64,000 nucleotides of DNA, taken from positions 35,747,145 through 35,811,144 of the forward strand of contig LS997565.1 of the NCBI GenBank assembly GCA_000469685.2, read 5' to 3'. The DNA is from Haemonchus contortus (taxonomy: Eukaryota > Nematoda > Chromadorea > Rhabditida > Trichostrongylidae). This document shows positions 8,640-20,348 of this stretch, in pieces (position 1 is the first letter of the stretch; every line of letters starts with the position of its first letter). The notes under the pieces are model-generated. The model saw nothing but the letters and a program-made list of their open reading frames with translations. It searched no databases and was not told the origin of the DNA. The position numbers and the translations under genes are program-made.

Positions 8640-10392
8640 AATTATCCTGCGCAGTCGCATCAGGTAAGCACGAGGCTCCGGTTCCAGCGTCGCTGCGACC
8701 CATTTGCCTCTCGCTGCCCCCAGTGTCGTGACTTGTGTACGACTCTGTTGGTCGCGGAAGGTACACCCTGAGCCACGGTCGCGGTCGCGGTCGCGCCTGG
8801 TCGGGCGTGCGCGGGTCTTAAAGTGCCGTCAGATACTCAACCAAAAACGTGGCCCACCCATCACTGGGACTAAAAGTAGCCTCAGTTGTCTCAGTCGTAT
8901 TTTGTATCCAATTTCCTATTGAAATGGGAAACGAAAGTAGTTCCCGCTTATTCATTGACGTAAATATGTGAGTGAATAGTCATAACAAATCCTGTAGTCT
9001 TAGTGCAGGATATCCAGTAGAACGGCAGCGGAGTAGTGTTCAGCACGGAATCTTGCAGAGTAGAACAGTCACCAGATCAGATCACGGCAGAATAGTGAAA
9101 GAAATAGAAAAATGAGAGAAAATCTGCATTGAAAGATAGCTGCTATAAATCTCGCAACAAACTCTTCGATTCAGAAGTCAAATACTTGCGAAAAAACATG
9201 ACAAATGTCCCGTGCAACTCGTCCACCGATTTTTTGGGGGTGTAGATCCAGCGGCGAGTGCACCCTGGTCACCGGGTGGTGAGATGATGTCTTGTTCTTA
9301 TTCTGTATTTTTCAATTATTCTTTTTGCTGCTTCTTTATCTTGCTTTCTACCTTGACAGAAGGAGAACGGTGGGTTATTCTTGCTTCTTTCCTTGTTTGT
9401 TAACTTATGCTTATGAGTGAATAAATTTTGAAGGAAATTTCTGCACACTCTAATCCGCTACTTGCACCAAGGTCCACACGTGCGTAATGACACTCATTGT
9501 ATAGCTCGTCCCAGTTTCCCTTCTAATTCATTTTTCTGGTCTTATTCTCATCAAGCCCCTTTTTGTACGACTTTCATACCCTCAATTCACTTTGTGAACA
9601 CCGATTCACCTATTTTCTTTGATTTCACCACACTATTCTCCAACTTTTCTTTCAGTTTTCGTCATAGTCTGGATATCTAGAATTATCGTGAATATCAGGA
9701 CTTCCGGGATGCGTTATGTTCTGCGAAGGTCCAGCATGTCTTGACGTTCCATTTATTGGAGATGATATGACTAGGAATCAGTGAGTATTCTTTTCACGTT
9801 ACGCTAAAAACAAAAGAAAGGACCAAGTGTGCAATATAATGAAGCGTGCACAAAACACTAATGTATTTACTTTCTTCTGTTGAAAGACAAACCATAGTTG
9901 TTATGATATATAAATGAGCGTTGATGAACGATGAGAGAACAATTTTTGTTAATTATTTCGCCTATTCTAACTTGTCGATGTTAATATTTAATTCTCCACG
10001 CTTGATTTCTCGCAGATATCCTTCTCCCGTCAGTTCGGTGAGCGCAGGAAACCTTAATGGGAGAGCACATACATAAAAATTAAGGAGAATCCAGTCGCGA
10101 ACAAACTATGCTCACCAATCTATCATGCGCGCATGATGTAGAAGGACAATCACAGCGAATATCACGCAGAAAATGAACTGAGTGAAAATCACAGCCAGAA
10201 CTGTCACCAGCACATTCTGAATCGAAGCTTGACGCGAAAGTGCACGACAGTCAGATTTCTGTTTTTCACAAAGTATCGATTGTAATACATCACATATTTT
10301 GTTTTCTTGAGGGGTAGAAATCTAGAGATCTAGCTGATATTGCATATTCAGAACCTGTGCGCTATAAGTTCCAGTCACGCGAATGTGGTGGT
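8640..10392. other. Gene-poor inner part of left arm
   Basis: No gene recognised. A short GGTCGC triple repeat lies near 8778-8800. Both arms carry the block with only scattered differences. Open frames at 8704-8922 and 9212-9680 lack family features. Confidence 0.5.
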
Positions 10393-10778
10393 GATGACAT
10401 ATAGCCCACAACACATCCGACAAATCCCTATCCCCGCAGTTTTATTTCTGGAAAGAAAAATTAATGCGATGCGTGGGATAGGGGGAGTGGAATGGAGGAG
10501 GAAGTGAAAAAGTGGAGAAGAGAAGGAGTGGAGCGTCGAAACAGGAGTGTCTTTTCCCCTCCTTCAGCTACTCTTTTCAAGTGGCGGTTTTCATAGTTTC
10601 CTTCAAGATTAACGAAAATCGACAGCTCCAGTGACAGGAATGCAACCAACACCGTCGTTCAAAGGTTACACCCAACTGACACCCACATAACAATTTTTGT
10701 CGAATAACAGTAGCAATTAGAGTGATATTAATCTGGAACTGCCGGCTGTATTATCAGGTGCCGAACATTGAGCAACAC

Positions 10779-11007
10779 CTACCACTTTCGATTTATTCGA
10801 TGCCGATGCCGCCAGACCTCTTTTTCCACCGCGGCCTCCTTTTCCTGAAAGTTCAACAAGTCCTTTGAATCAAGTAAAAGAAGCTTATGCAAAGAATTGG
10901 ATTACACGTACCTTGAATAACTGTTTCACAACCTCCGGAGGGATCTGAGCCAAAACCCGAAATTCCTGATACTTCGCTTTTAGAGGCAGTTCTGAATATT
11001 TATTCAT
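10779..11007 (-). CDS. Two-exon candidate small gene in the palindrome spacer
   Basis: Exon 1 (11007-10912) begins with ATG (MNKYSELPLKAKYQEF), reads 32 codons through QIPPEVVKQLFK and ends at a GTACGT donor. Exon 2 (10844-10779) follows a CTTTCAG acceptor in the same phase and ends in TAG after 21 codons, for 53 residues. A second, overlapping reading is also open across the junction: starting from an ATTCAG acceptor inside exon 1, it gives a Gly/Ser-rich stretch joined to GKGGRGGKRGLAASAS, as in RGG-type nuclear proteins. The first has a natural start; the second has more biased composition. No family is recognised, and it may be part of a larger or broken gene. Confidence 0.3.
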
Positions 11008-11475
11008 CGACGCGAGTCTTATTCTTTCACTAGTCTTCCATGCTCAATGATGACACGTGAATTTTTTGAACTACTGAGGAATGTCGCTTCTCACCACAAG
11101 TAAAAATTGACCCTTGTCTGATCAGCCTATAACTTTGCAGCGTCGGGAGCTCCCTTTAGCAGTGATGCTGAGATGTGGACAGCACTTTTCCGCACTTGTC
11201 CGACACCCCTGATAGCACAAAGTTGCTGGAGAGCGCAGGAACTCTCGCTGGTGCCATGGCTTAATTCAATTGCAGAATATGAGCTGACAAGGAAGGTCTT
11301 TAAGGGCGTGAGACGCTTTTTGAAAATGGTTTTTTGCATGGGATAGGGGCATGAGCACTGAGTATAAAACTACGGTCCATTTCCGCTAAATGGTTTTTTG
11401 AATGCCAAAAAAAGGGTGAAAATGATTTTGTCAAAAATTGCCGTCTTGACAAACTGAGCGGCGTTTGTTTCGTTC

Positions 11476-11667
11476 ATGGCGTCGACTGTCCGTACAGTGG
11501 AGGGTGCCAGCGGAGGCGACATTGAAAATAACACAAACGGTAGCCAAAGAAGGGAGCTACATGATGAAAAGTGCGGGAATGTTTCATATGTGCTCTCCAC
11601 GGGTGAGATGCTAACAATGACGGATGGTGTACTGGATAGCGATGTGGGCTTCGAACTGGGCGGTTAG
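11476..11667 (+). CDS. Conserved short frame in nested repeat, left copy
   Basis: 63 codons from an ATG (MASTVRTVEGASGGDIE) to TAG. The mirror copy at 14,261-13,950 keeps the same frame, with both silent and replacement differences. The opposite strand is also open in both copies over part of this length, so true coding potential is doubtful. No domain recognised. Confidence 0.2.
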   Translation: MASTVRTVEGASGGDIENNTNGSQRRELHDEKCGNVSYVLSTGEMLTMTDGVLDSDVGFELGG

Positions 11668-12389
11668 GAGGGTTGATGGTTCGGGTTTCCTGGGCGATGC
11701 TTGATGATTTTATGCTGCCACCTCCAGATTGCCTCCATGTGTATGTCCGCGAGTGCGAGTGGATTCGTTACAGTAAAAAAGGGCACTGATCGAGTATGTG
11801 TTAGCATTGAAACGTGTGATTATGGGTTCACGTTTGGTTAAGTAGAAGTAGAATCTGCGTGTTGGGTTTGTACACGGTTCCTTCAGGACAGGGGGGTCGT
11901 ATTCATGGAGGGGTTCATAAGATAAGCGAATTTCTATTGTTCAGCATTTATACGTACGCCCTGTGCCCGCTCACTCCATTCTCTCTGGCTTATCCGTCTC
12001 CATGACCACCACCTTCATGTAACCTCATACAAGCTTAATCACTCAAGATTACAATCATACCGCGGAAACCATTTTCATCACCGATAATGAAATAAAAGTT
12101 AAGATATAAAAAATCACGGGCTTATAACTCCGATTTGCCTGTAAGTAATACAGCAACACAGCCATTCTGCAACGTGAGAGGGCTATGACATAGGTGGAGT
12201 TAGGCTGTGATTGTGGGGCACCAAGGAACTGCTACCTGGCCTACCCACGTAACAGCTCATGAATGATATGGGGATCCCACGTCGCCATCACGTGATAAAT
12301 CACCCAAATTCTGTGACTTTAGAAGGAAAGCTGTCGCAAAAGCTGTGAGTTCACTGTGCTCTTCATGTCCGTTGAAAATACTGGTGACA

Positions 12390-12557
12390 ATGGCGGAAAA
12401 TACGATTGAATCGACGTGTGTCGGTCAGCGCGCTCCTGACGAACATGCCAATGAACAGGGCTACAATCGGCACTTCAAGAATAATGCCAATACGAATAAC
12501 GGCGGCAACAGCCGCCCACCAGCACAGAGTCGCAACGTCGATTCTCGTGGATCGCGA
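12390..12557 (+). CDS. Candidate first exon, Asn/Gly/Arg-rich
   Basis: An ATG at 12,390 opens 56 codons (MAENTIESTCVGQRAPDEH and onwards) rich in Asn, Gly and Arg, ending SRGSR at a GA|GTAAGA donor in phase 0. It lies wholly inside the 1.1 kb block present only in the left copy of the nested repeat. No continuing exon was identified, and no family is recognised. It could be a translated low-complexity N-terminus or chance. Confidence 0.25.
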
Positions 12558-13949
12558 GTAAGACAGATGTGTAAGATACAGAGTAATACACCAAAAAAAT
12601 CTTTCAAGGTTCTTCCCAGTTTGGGAGCCAACTATCCAAATTCGACAACCTGAAAACTGGGAGAGGGCAGGTTCGTTCTTATGATCGCCGCTTATAATCC
12701 GTTCGTTAACCCCACTACACCGTGGTCATCTCTGATGATCCATAAATGGTGGTGGTACTTCTACTACTGTTCGAATTCACACATCGAGCAGCAGTATTTC
12801 CATGGCGACTACCGTACCCTTCAACTAGAAATTCACTCTTTTTAATTCGTGGCGACTACCGTATCCTGGGTACGGGAACGAATTTTCGACGGCACCTAAT
12901 CAAGCTCGCCTCGTACCTAGGCGCGAAGTGACCTTAATTAGGTGCGATGACTCCGCGGTAATTACGCTGCCCTGACTCGCTACTAATCGAGTTAAAGCTT
13001 GCCAACTAAGGAGGATAATGACAATTCAAAAAATTGAGACTCTATTGAAAAATGTTCTTTTTTCGAAGAAAAAAGCTTCAATATTGACTCCAACGGTTCT
13101 GAGAGTTTTATTTACACGCTGAAAGGTTTTGAGAGTTTTACTTACAGGCATAATAAATAAGTCCAATGTATTTTATTTCAAGTTCGTGCAAAACATGTGA
13201 AACAATTCAGTTCACTTCCTTTTTTCGGTATTTTCGCTTATTTGCGATAACAAACAACCTTTACAGAAGCGATGTAGTTTTCTAGAGTTGTTTGATATTG
13301 GGAATACTTCTCATTGATACGTCATTGAACGCCCTACGGCTCACCATTCAATCCATTTCACGGTTTTTACGGCATAGGACAAGTCTTCAGGCTAAATTCA
13401 GCACCTTGAAGAGAGATTATCGAACGCTATTTAACTAGTTGGGTGAGTGCTTTAACTACACTGCTTACTTTAAATCCATTACCATGTATTCTAGAGACTG
13501 TTTCGACGAGGTGCCCTCCCGCTCCAAACTATTTAGGAGTGCACGATTCATGTGGCCCACTTCCTCCACTGTCTTTTCAATTTTGCTCCGGTAGCCCCAG
13601 CACTACAAAATAATTTTTTCGGAGGTTCTGCATCTGCACAGCCCCTCCAATGCAGCTGGAACCCGAATCACAACCTTCGCCCCATAAGTTTCCGTGGAAA
13701 TTGACATTGAAATTTCCCTTTTGAAAAATTAATTTTTCAACCATTTTTTTAAACTGTCATTATCCTCCTTAGTTGACAAGTTTTAACTTGATCAGTATAA
13801 TTAGAGCGGCAGCATAATTATAGTGTAGTCTTCGCACCTGATTAAGGTCTCTTCGCGCCTAGGTGCGAGGCGAGCTCGATTAGGTGCGATGGAAAATTCG
13901 TTCGCACACCCCCGTATCACTGGCCTGTGGAAGTTATCGCTGGTCTTGG

Positions 13950-14261
13950 TCACGACCATGACCAGTCAGACACTTGCTTCGGTCCAAGAGCAATATGGAG
14001 GCAATCTGGAGGTGGCAGCACAAAATGCAAAAACGACAGCGCCCAGAAAACCCGAACCACCAACTCAGCCTGGCCGCCCAATTCGAAGTCCACATCGCTA
14101 TCCTGAACACCATCCGTCGTTTCCAGTATCTCACCCATGGAGAGCACATACGAAACTTCCCCGCACTGTTCAACATGTGGCTCCCTTTTTTGGCTACCGT
14201 TCACGTTATTTTCAATGTCGCCTCCACTGGCCCCCTCTACTGTGCGGACAGTCGACGCCAT
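13950..14261 (-). CDS. Conserved short frame in nested repeat, right copy
   Basis: 103 codons beginning with the same MASTVRTVEGASGGDIE start as the frame at 11,476. It reads past the position where the left copy has TAG. No domain recognised. The antisense frame 13,974-14,276 is equally long, which weakens both. Confidence 0.2.
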   Translation of the reverse strand: MASTVRTVEGASGGDIENNVNGSQKREPHVEQCGEVSYVLSMGEILETTDGVQDSDVDFELGGQAELVVRVFWALSFLHFVLPPPDCLHIALGPKQVSDWSWS

Positions 14262-15442
14262 GAACGAAACAAATGACGTTTAGTGGGTTGAAACGGCAAT
14301 TGTTGACAAAATCATTTTCACCCTTTTTTGGCATTCAGAAGGCCATTGAGCGGGAATGGACCATAGTTCTATACTCAGTGCTCATGCCCCTATCCCATGC
14401 AGAAAACCATTTTCAAAAAGCGTCCCACGCCTTGAAAGACCTTCCTTGTGAGTTCCATCTTGCATCAAATGTTTGACGTTCTTGGGACGATATAAAGAAT
14501 TGAGGCGAGAGAGATCACAAAGATACAGTAGAAGTGACAACTGTCAAAGTGGGCCTCTACCCAATCGCTCGTGCTAGTGACGTAAGTTTATAGAAGTAGT
14601 TGAAGGCAGTTCATATCAACAGAATTAGCTGGGAAAGGCCCAGTGAATATATGTGATTATACTGATGCATAAACCACTGATCCTCCTGCATGTGAGGGTG
14701 AATTCAGACTCCTCCAACGCGTATTGTTTCCATCGACGAGGTTCCTAGACTGACAACGCGCACGGTCGTTCAAATCACCACGTCTTAATCCCGTGCTTTC
14801 CGAGCGCCTTCTACGCTCCGATTGGTTCCCCATATGACCAGGGCCTTCACCATATTTCATCTTTTCTTTTGCTCCAATGACCTCATCCTCTACCCGTAAT
14901 CATTCTTTCTATGTAAGACGCGAAAAAACCTTTTGAGCCAACCTTGATCTTCCTCTGCTCGCTCTTGATGATCTTGGTAATGGGCTCATATAAGGCTGCG
15001 CCCGATCATATCCACCCTTGCCCATGAGCAAATCTACCTGAAGAGCTTGTGCAAAGAATCTTGAAACAACATTTTAGTATGCTAACCTTGTTTGATGTTA
15101 TGTGAAAAATGAAGCACACCCTGCCGCTCCGATCAGGAAGTGAGAATGATAGGTTAGTGGAATTGAAATTGTATGAGTACGACCGTTGTAACTCGATAGA
15201 TCACCTGCATCCCTTCTCAGTCTCAAGAGGCTCTGCGTCTCTAGCACAGACTTGTGAATAGTGTATTGAATTGTAGTAATGGGGCTGAAACGGAAAGGGA
15301 GTAATACAAAGGCGAGGGAGTCTTGCCCCTCATATGTTTATCGAATCACTGCGAAACTAGTTATCCTTATTAACTAGGAAACGACGTGTCCTGTGTCTGC
15401 GATACCTACATAGAAAGACTCCTGTTGATCATCTTGACAAGG

Positions 15443-15500
15443 TGGTAGTGGCAAGTGGTGCACTATCGGGTTTAAATCCCCTACCGATATCCGTTCAGAC
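15443..15500 (+). mobile_element. SINE head fragment at the right-arm breakpoint
   Basis: A tRNA-like head with an A-box-like TGGTAGTGGCAAGTGG and a B-box-like GGTTTAAATCC. It matches the head of the SINE at 36,820. It ends two bases before the inner edge of the right palindrome arm at 15,503. Confidence 0.5.
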
Positions 15501-17289
15501 CAACCACCACATTCGCGTGACTGGAACTTATAGCGCACAGGTTCTGAATATGCAATATCAGCTAGATCTCTAGATTTCTACCCCTCAAGAAAACAAAATA
15601 TGTGATGTATTACAATCGATACTTTGTGAAAAACAGAAATCTGACTGTCGTGCACTTTCGCGTCAAGCTTCGATTCAGAATGTGCTGGTGACAGTTCTGG
15701 CTGTGATTTTCACTCAGTTCATTTTCTGCGTGATATTCGCTGTGATTGTCCTTCTACATCATGCGCGCATGATAGATTGGTGAGCATAGTTTGTTCGCGA
15801 CTGGATTCTCCTGAATTTTTATGTATGTGCTCTCCCATTAAGGTTTCCTGCGCTCACCGAACTGACGGGAGAAGGATATCTGCGAGAAATCAAGCGTGGA
15901 GAATTAAATATTAACATCGACAAGTTAGAATAGGCGAAATAATTAACAAAAATTGTTCTCTCATCGTTCATCAACGCTCATTTATATATCATAACAACTA
16001 TGGTTTGTCTTTCAACAGAAGAAAGTAAATACATTAGTGTTTTGTGCACGCTTCATTATATTGCACACTTGGTCCTTTCTTTTGTTTTTAGCGTAACGTG
16101 AAAAGAATACTCACTGATTCCTAGTCATATCATCTCCAATAAATGGAACGTCAAGACATGCTGGACCTTCGCAGAACATAACGCATCCCGGAAGTCCTGA
16201 TATTCACGATAATTCTAGATATCCAGACTATGACGAAAACTGAAAGAAAAGTTGGAGAATAGTGTGGTGAATCAAAGAAAATAGGTGAATCGGTGTTCAC
16301 AAAGTGAATTGAGGGTATGAAAGTCGTACAAAAAGGGGCTTGATGAGAATAAGACCAGAAAAATGAATTAGAAGGGAAACTGGGACGAGCTATACAATGA
16401 GTGTCATTACGCACGTGTGGACCTTGGTGCAAGTAGCGGATTAGAGTGTGCAGAAATTTCCTTCAAAATTTATTCACTCATAAGCATAAGTTAACAAACA
16501 AGGAAAGAAGCAAGAATAACCCACCGTTCTCCTTCTGTCAAGGTAGAAAGCAAGATAAAGAAGCAGCAAAAGAATAATAGAAAAATACAGAATAAGAACA
16601 AGACATCATCTCACCACCCGGTGACCAGGGTGCACTCGCCGCTGGGATCTACACCCCCAAAAAATCGGTGGACCGAGTTGCACGGGACATTTGTCATGTT
16701 TTTTCGCAAGTATTTGACTTCTGAATCGAAGAGTTTGTTGCGAGATTTATAGCAGCTATCTTTCAATGCAGATTTTCTCTCATTTTTCTATTTCTTTCAC
16801 TATTCTGCCGTGATCTGATCTGGTGACTGTTCTACTCTGCAAGATTCCGTGCTGAACACTACTCCGCTGCCGTTCTACTGGATATCCTGCACTAAGACTA
16901 CAGGATTTGTTTATGACTATTCACTCACATATTTACGTCAATGAATAAGCGGGAACTACTTTCGTTTCCCATTTCAATAGGAAATTGGATACAAAATACG
17001 ACTGAGACAACTGAGGCTACTTTTAGTCCCAGTGATGGGTGGGCCACGTTTTTGGTTGAGTATCTGACGGCACTTTAAGACCCGCGCACGCCCGACCAGG
17101 CGCGACCGCGACCGCGACCGTGGCTCAGGGTGTACCTTCCGCGACCAACAGAGTCGTACACAAGTCACGACACTGGGGGCAGCGAGAGGCAAATGGGTCG
17201 CAGCGACGCTGGAACCGGAGCCTCGTGCTTACCTGATGCGACTGCGCAGGATAATTTTACATACATGCCACTCAATGTTGCAATACGCT

Positions 17290-17746
17290 AGATATCACAA
17301 TTCGCAATATACAGTAGCGAATATATAATCGTAACATATAGACGAGTTGAAATGAGATCGATCAATGGGATTGATGAGACTTTTTGGACGACTCGTTGCT
17401 GACCATTTCGACGAGGTGGACTGTAGGTAGACTCGGCGACGTTGAGTGAAGCGATGCAACTTGACGATAGAGCGACGTGACGATGATGCACAATTGGGAG
17501 AGCCCATGTTGGCGCTTGCTGTAACCTTCCAATGAGATGCAGCGAGTGACGTGTTGGTTATAAAAGCAGAAGGCCATGTGATGGCCCATTGCTCTACAGC
17601 ATTTACAGGCTAATCGCCAGTGGTCGCTGGTACAGTTTTCGTCGACATGTGGTTCCCGCAACAGAAGTGCTTCGAGGTTGCGTTGCTTCTTTCGCGAGCA
17701 ACACCATTTCTTCGCCTTGTGGTAGTTTCCGGCCTTTCCGATAGGC
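17290..17746 (-). CDS. Cys-rich open frame, mirror copy (right arm)
   Basis: Mirror of the frame at 8150-8605 with the same CTSDHW and CKCCRAMGHHMAFC core. Read in the reverse direction, a TATAAAAGC motif overlaps the codons after the last Cys, so this strand could instead hold a promoter-like element. Near 17,380 the two arms differ at the S-K-K codons. Confidence 0.3.
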
Positions 17747-18087
17747 TAATTATTCACTCGTGTAATAGCAAATGCTTCTAAGAGGACGAGTCAAGGATTC
17801 GGACGTGAGGACCAGCTAGCACTGCTTTGCCTAGGAGTATAGGGACTACTCTCTATGATCTTAGAGTGATTTGGTCGATTCCTTATTGGTCTCTTTCTGT
17901 ACTTTGTACTGTGAATCGTTCTGTAAGTTGAAAGATATCATATCTGCTGGCTGAGAAGTACCGAGGAATGTACACATACAGCTTGCTCCGCCCATTATTC
18001 ACTGAATATAAGCGTGAAAGGTTTCCATAGATTCAGTCATTTTCCCCCCTTTTCTAGAATATTGTGTATAATGTAAAATATGTAATA

Positions 18088-18109
18088 AGTTCAACTACCC
18101 AAGTTTGAG
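18088..18109 (+). ncRNA. SL1-like 22-mer (right arm)
   Basis: Same sequence as 7787-7808, here on the plus strand: three transitions from canonical SL1, then GGTACC. A GC-rich stem-forming stretch (AGCC/GGCT) follows at about 18,142-18,162, but an Sm site of the AATTTTTGG type is not evident. Possible SL RNA variant or pseudogene. Confidence 0.35.
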
Positions 18110-18205
18110 GTACCAATCCAGGATCCGCGTGGCAATAGCGAGCGAGCCTCTCGACGGCTTACAGCAAATTTAAATGAAGCTCAGAGATGGCAGTATTTTG
18201 AAATA

Positions 18206-19061
18206 TTAGGTGTGTGCCTTAATTCCACCACCGAATTCCAAGGGCCGTTGCGCAAAACATGTAAGAGGTTTACCGGTGAAACCCTCTATATTCTGTAAGG
18301 TAGGATATTGGCTACCTACTGAAGAACAGACAGATAAGTTTTTCCCCAAAACCCTGTTGTTCTCAGACTGATTGGTCAGGGGGCCCTTCTCCTGCTTTTT
18401 GGTTTTAAGAAAACTGGCATTGAAGCCCACTGGATGCTTTTATGGAGGTTAAGCTTCATCTGAGCGAACCTGCTGTGATGGTTTCTCTTCCATGCAAAAG
18501 TCTGCAAAGAAAGCGGAATGTCCGTTGCCAAAAATAATGCTGTATGTGCGTTTGGTGGTACTATGAGCTGCTGAGCCTGAACGAAACTGTTACTGCTGAC
18601 CGCTACAAACACCAACTTGACAGTTTGTAGGATGCTCCCACCTAAAAGCGATCGTTAATCGCAAGAAAATATCATGAGGTGCTGTTTCACCACGAACATG
18701 CCAGACTCCATGTTGCGAAGAATGTCCTTAAAGAAATTGCAGTTGTTGGACGGGATCAACTTGTTCAGCCCGCATACTCTCCGGATCTTGCTCTTTCTGA
18801 TTACCACCTATTCTGGTCCATTCAAGTCAGTTTGGTAGATGCACGCCTTCAGAATGCCGAAGAAGTGCGAAAATGGGTGGATAACAGGATTGCCTCTGGA
18901 ATGAAGACTGTTTTGGATCCGGAGTCAACAAGATACCAGAAAAATATGAAGAAGTTGCAGCTAACGATGGGTAATACATTCGTTAAAGTACATTTGGTTT
19001 TAATTTTGTAATAAATATGTTTTCGCACGCAGAAATGGCGGAAATTAATGCACACACCTAA
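18206..19061 (+). mobile_element. Deleted mariner-family element (right arm)
   Basis: Mirror of 6835-7690, also 856 bp, with TA at 18,204-18,205 and 19,062-19,063. The 110-codon transposase C-terminal fragment is at 18,679-19,011 with the same Glu in place of the second catalytic Asp. Confidence 0.88.
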
Positions 19062-19329
19062 TACATCCAGAGAGATATATCATCAAGAAAAACACACATT
19101 GAAGCAAAATTTGGAGGCTCTGTGAAAATGATTCTTGAATAATCCTGATATTGAAACTGCCATTTTTCGATAAAATTTCAGTGGGGAGTGCTCGGTGCGC
19201 TGAATGAACTGTTCCAAGAATATGGTAATATTAATCTGAATGATTTCAAGGACGAGGAGAAATAGGCTCAACTCGAATTAACTTCTCGTAGACACACTTC
19301 GAAGAAGCTTCATCCTAAGGCATTCCATC

Positions 19330-19395
19330 TTCTTAGCCATACAAAATGACGGAGACAAAATGGAAGCGAAAGCCGGTGAGAGATTGCGAGTGATT
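19330..19395 (+). pseudogene. Very degraded ShKT exon remnant (right arm)
   Basis: Mirror of 6505-6570. An acceptor-like CTTCTTAG and a scrambled exon start remain, with no complete cysteine framework. Confidence 0.4.
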
Positions 19396-19961
19396 ATGCC
19401 ACTGACTCATCGCATCCAGTGTTCAACCGGCAGGTCCCCAAACCTCGGTTTCTGCTTGAAAATGGACTTAATTTATGAATTCCTCTTTAAATTTTACAAT
19501 TTTCCTATGTGAGCAAGTGGAGTTCGAAAATCTTAACTCATACTACTGTACACACTTTTCAACTCATTCAGATCCTCGGAGTCTTCAAGCAGGAGTGGCT
19601 GCGTTCGATTACAATGTGAATTACGAAAACAGTTTACTTTCCAATCAATTCCAACCCAATAAATCAAGCAACTTTTTTAAAAGAGGAACTTAACCAAAAA
19701 ATCGTGACTCCCCCTACTAATGCTGGAGTCCACATTGATAGAGGTCAGGCACGTCGTTTCGAATTTCATGAGGATTTCGAAGTAGCCTAATGCATGTACT
19801 GCAAACTAAATTACCTAGCTTTTCTTCAGCTTTTGATACCTTCGCAGAAGCAAATCAGAATAAATGTCCTTTCGGGTTTCGTTTAAGAGAATGATTCAAA
19901 CGGAAACCAAGACAGATTGTAGAGAAGTATTTATTCTAGTGCAACAGGTATCTGACACCTG

Positions 19962-20348
19962 TTACTCACAAAGACCACACGACTTAGCACAGTATTCCTT
20001 CGCAATCGCGTGATAGTTAGGGGTTATGCATGGAGGCTCATTGTCCTCTGCTTGAGGTGTTTGCATGTATTCACAGAACCTTTTCGCCTGCTTTCCGTCT
20101 CCGCCGCTTTATCCACGCACGGCTGAAAAGATCAAGTGAGACGGGAATGAACTACATTCAATGTCTATACGTTGTTTGTTGCAACCTCTATGAGAGCGGG
20201 TCGGCTGTATTTCCTATAGAATAAATACCCAGAATACAAGACAAGACTCCTTCAGTATTGATAATCGCTGTTGTATATTATAACTCACTTCCGCTACACT
20301 TGTGAAGGCGTTGAGTAGGGCAAGAGCGCAGACAAAGTAGAAGAACAT
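19962..20348 (-). pseudogene. ShKT copy R3, frameshifted mirror of L3
   Basis: Exon 1 (20,348-20,289) is intact. Exon 2 (20,122-19,962) is 161 bases instead of 159, with one extra base in the run coding ETK and one in the run coding GERF (both between about 20,078 and 20,098). The second to sixth cysteines fall out of frame. The two insertions lie in a stretch of the right arm with many other one-base insertions, so a sequencing or assembly fault is as likely as real decay. Confidence 0.75.

Larger units (their letters stand above)
790..10392 (+). repeat. Left arm of a giant inverted repeat
   Basis: This 9.6 kb arm is nearly identical to the reverse complement of 15,503-25,115. Mirror positions sum to about 25,908 near the outer end and 25,895 near the inner end, so net length differences are only a dozen bases. 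The inner breakpoint is sharp: both arms end in the same ACCACC-type hexamer and then diverge completely. The arm carries ShKT genes, a mariner derivative, an SL1-like sequence and a Cys-rich frame. It may be a true amplicon-type palindrome or an assembly join of two haplotypes. Confidence 0.93.
11281..14456. repeat. Older inverted repeat nested in the spacer
   Basis: Bases 11,281-11,739 pair with 13,993-14,456, and 12,875-13,035 pair with 13,745-13,903, at clearly lower identity than the outer arms. The left arm of this element has 1.1 kb (11,740-12,874) where the right arm has about 90 bp, so something was inserted or lost. The loop is 13,036-13,744. Both arms keep the same short open frame beginning MASTVRTVEGASGGDIE (11,476 on plus; 14,261 on minus). 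It could be a foldback DNA transposon with long subterminal repeats. No transposase was recognised. Confidence 0.8.
10393..15502. other. Spacer (loop) of the giant inverted repeat
   Basis: The 5.1 kb of single-copy sequence between the arms contains the candidate at 10,779-11,007, an older internal inverted repeat (11,281-14,456), a candidate exon at 12,390-12,557 and a SINE head fragment that abuts the right-arm breakpoint. Bases 14,457-15,440 hold nothing recognisable. Confidence 0.7.

Noticed and set aside
13974..14276. 100-codon frame antisense to the MASTVRTVEG frame
   Set aside because: It has an interesting composition, but the mirror copy does not preserve it over its full length.
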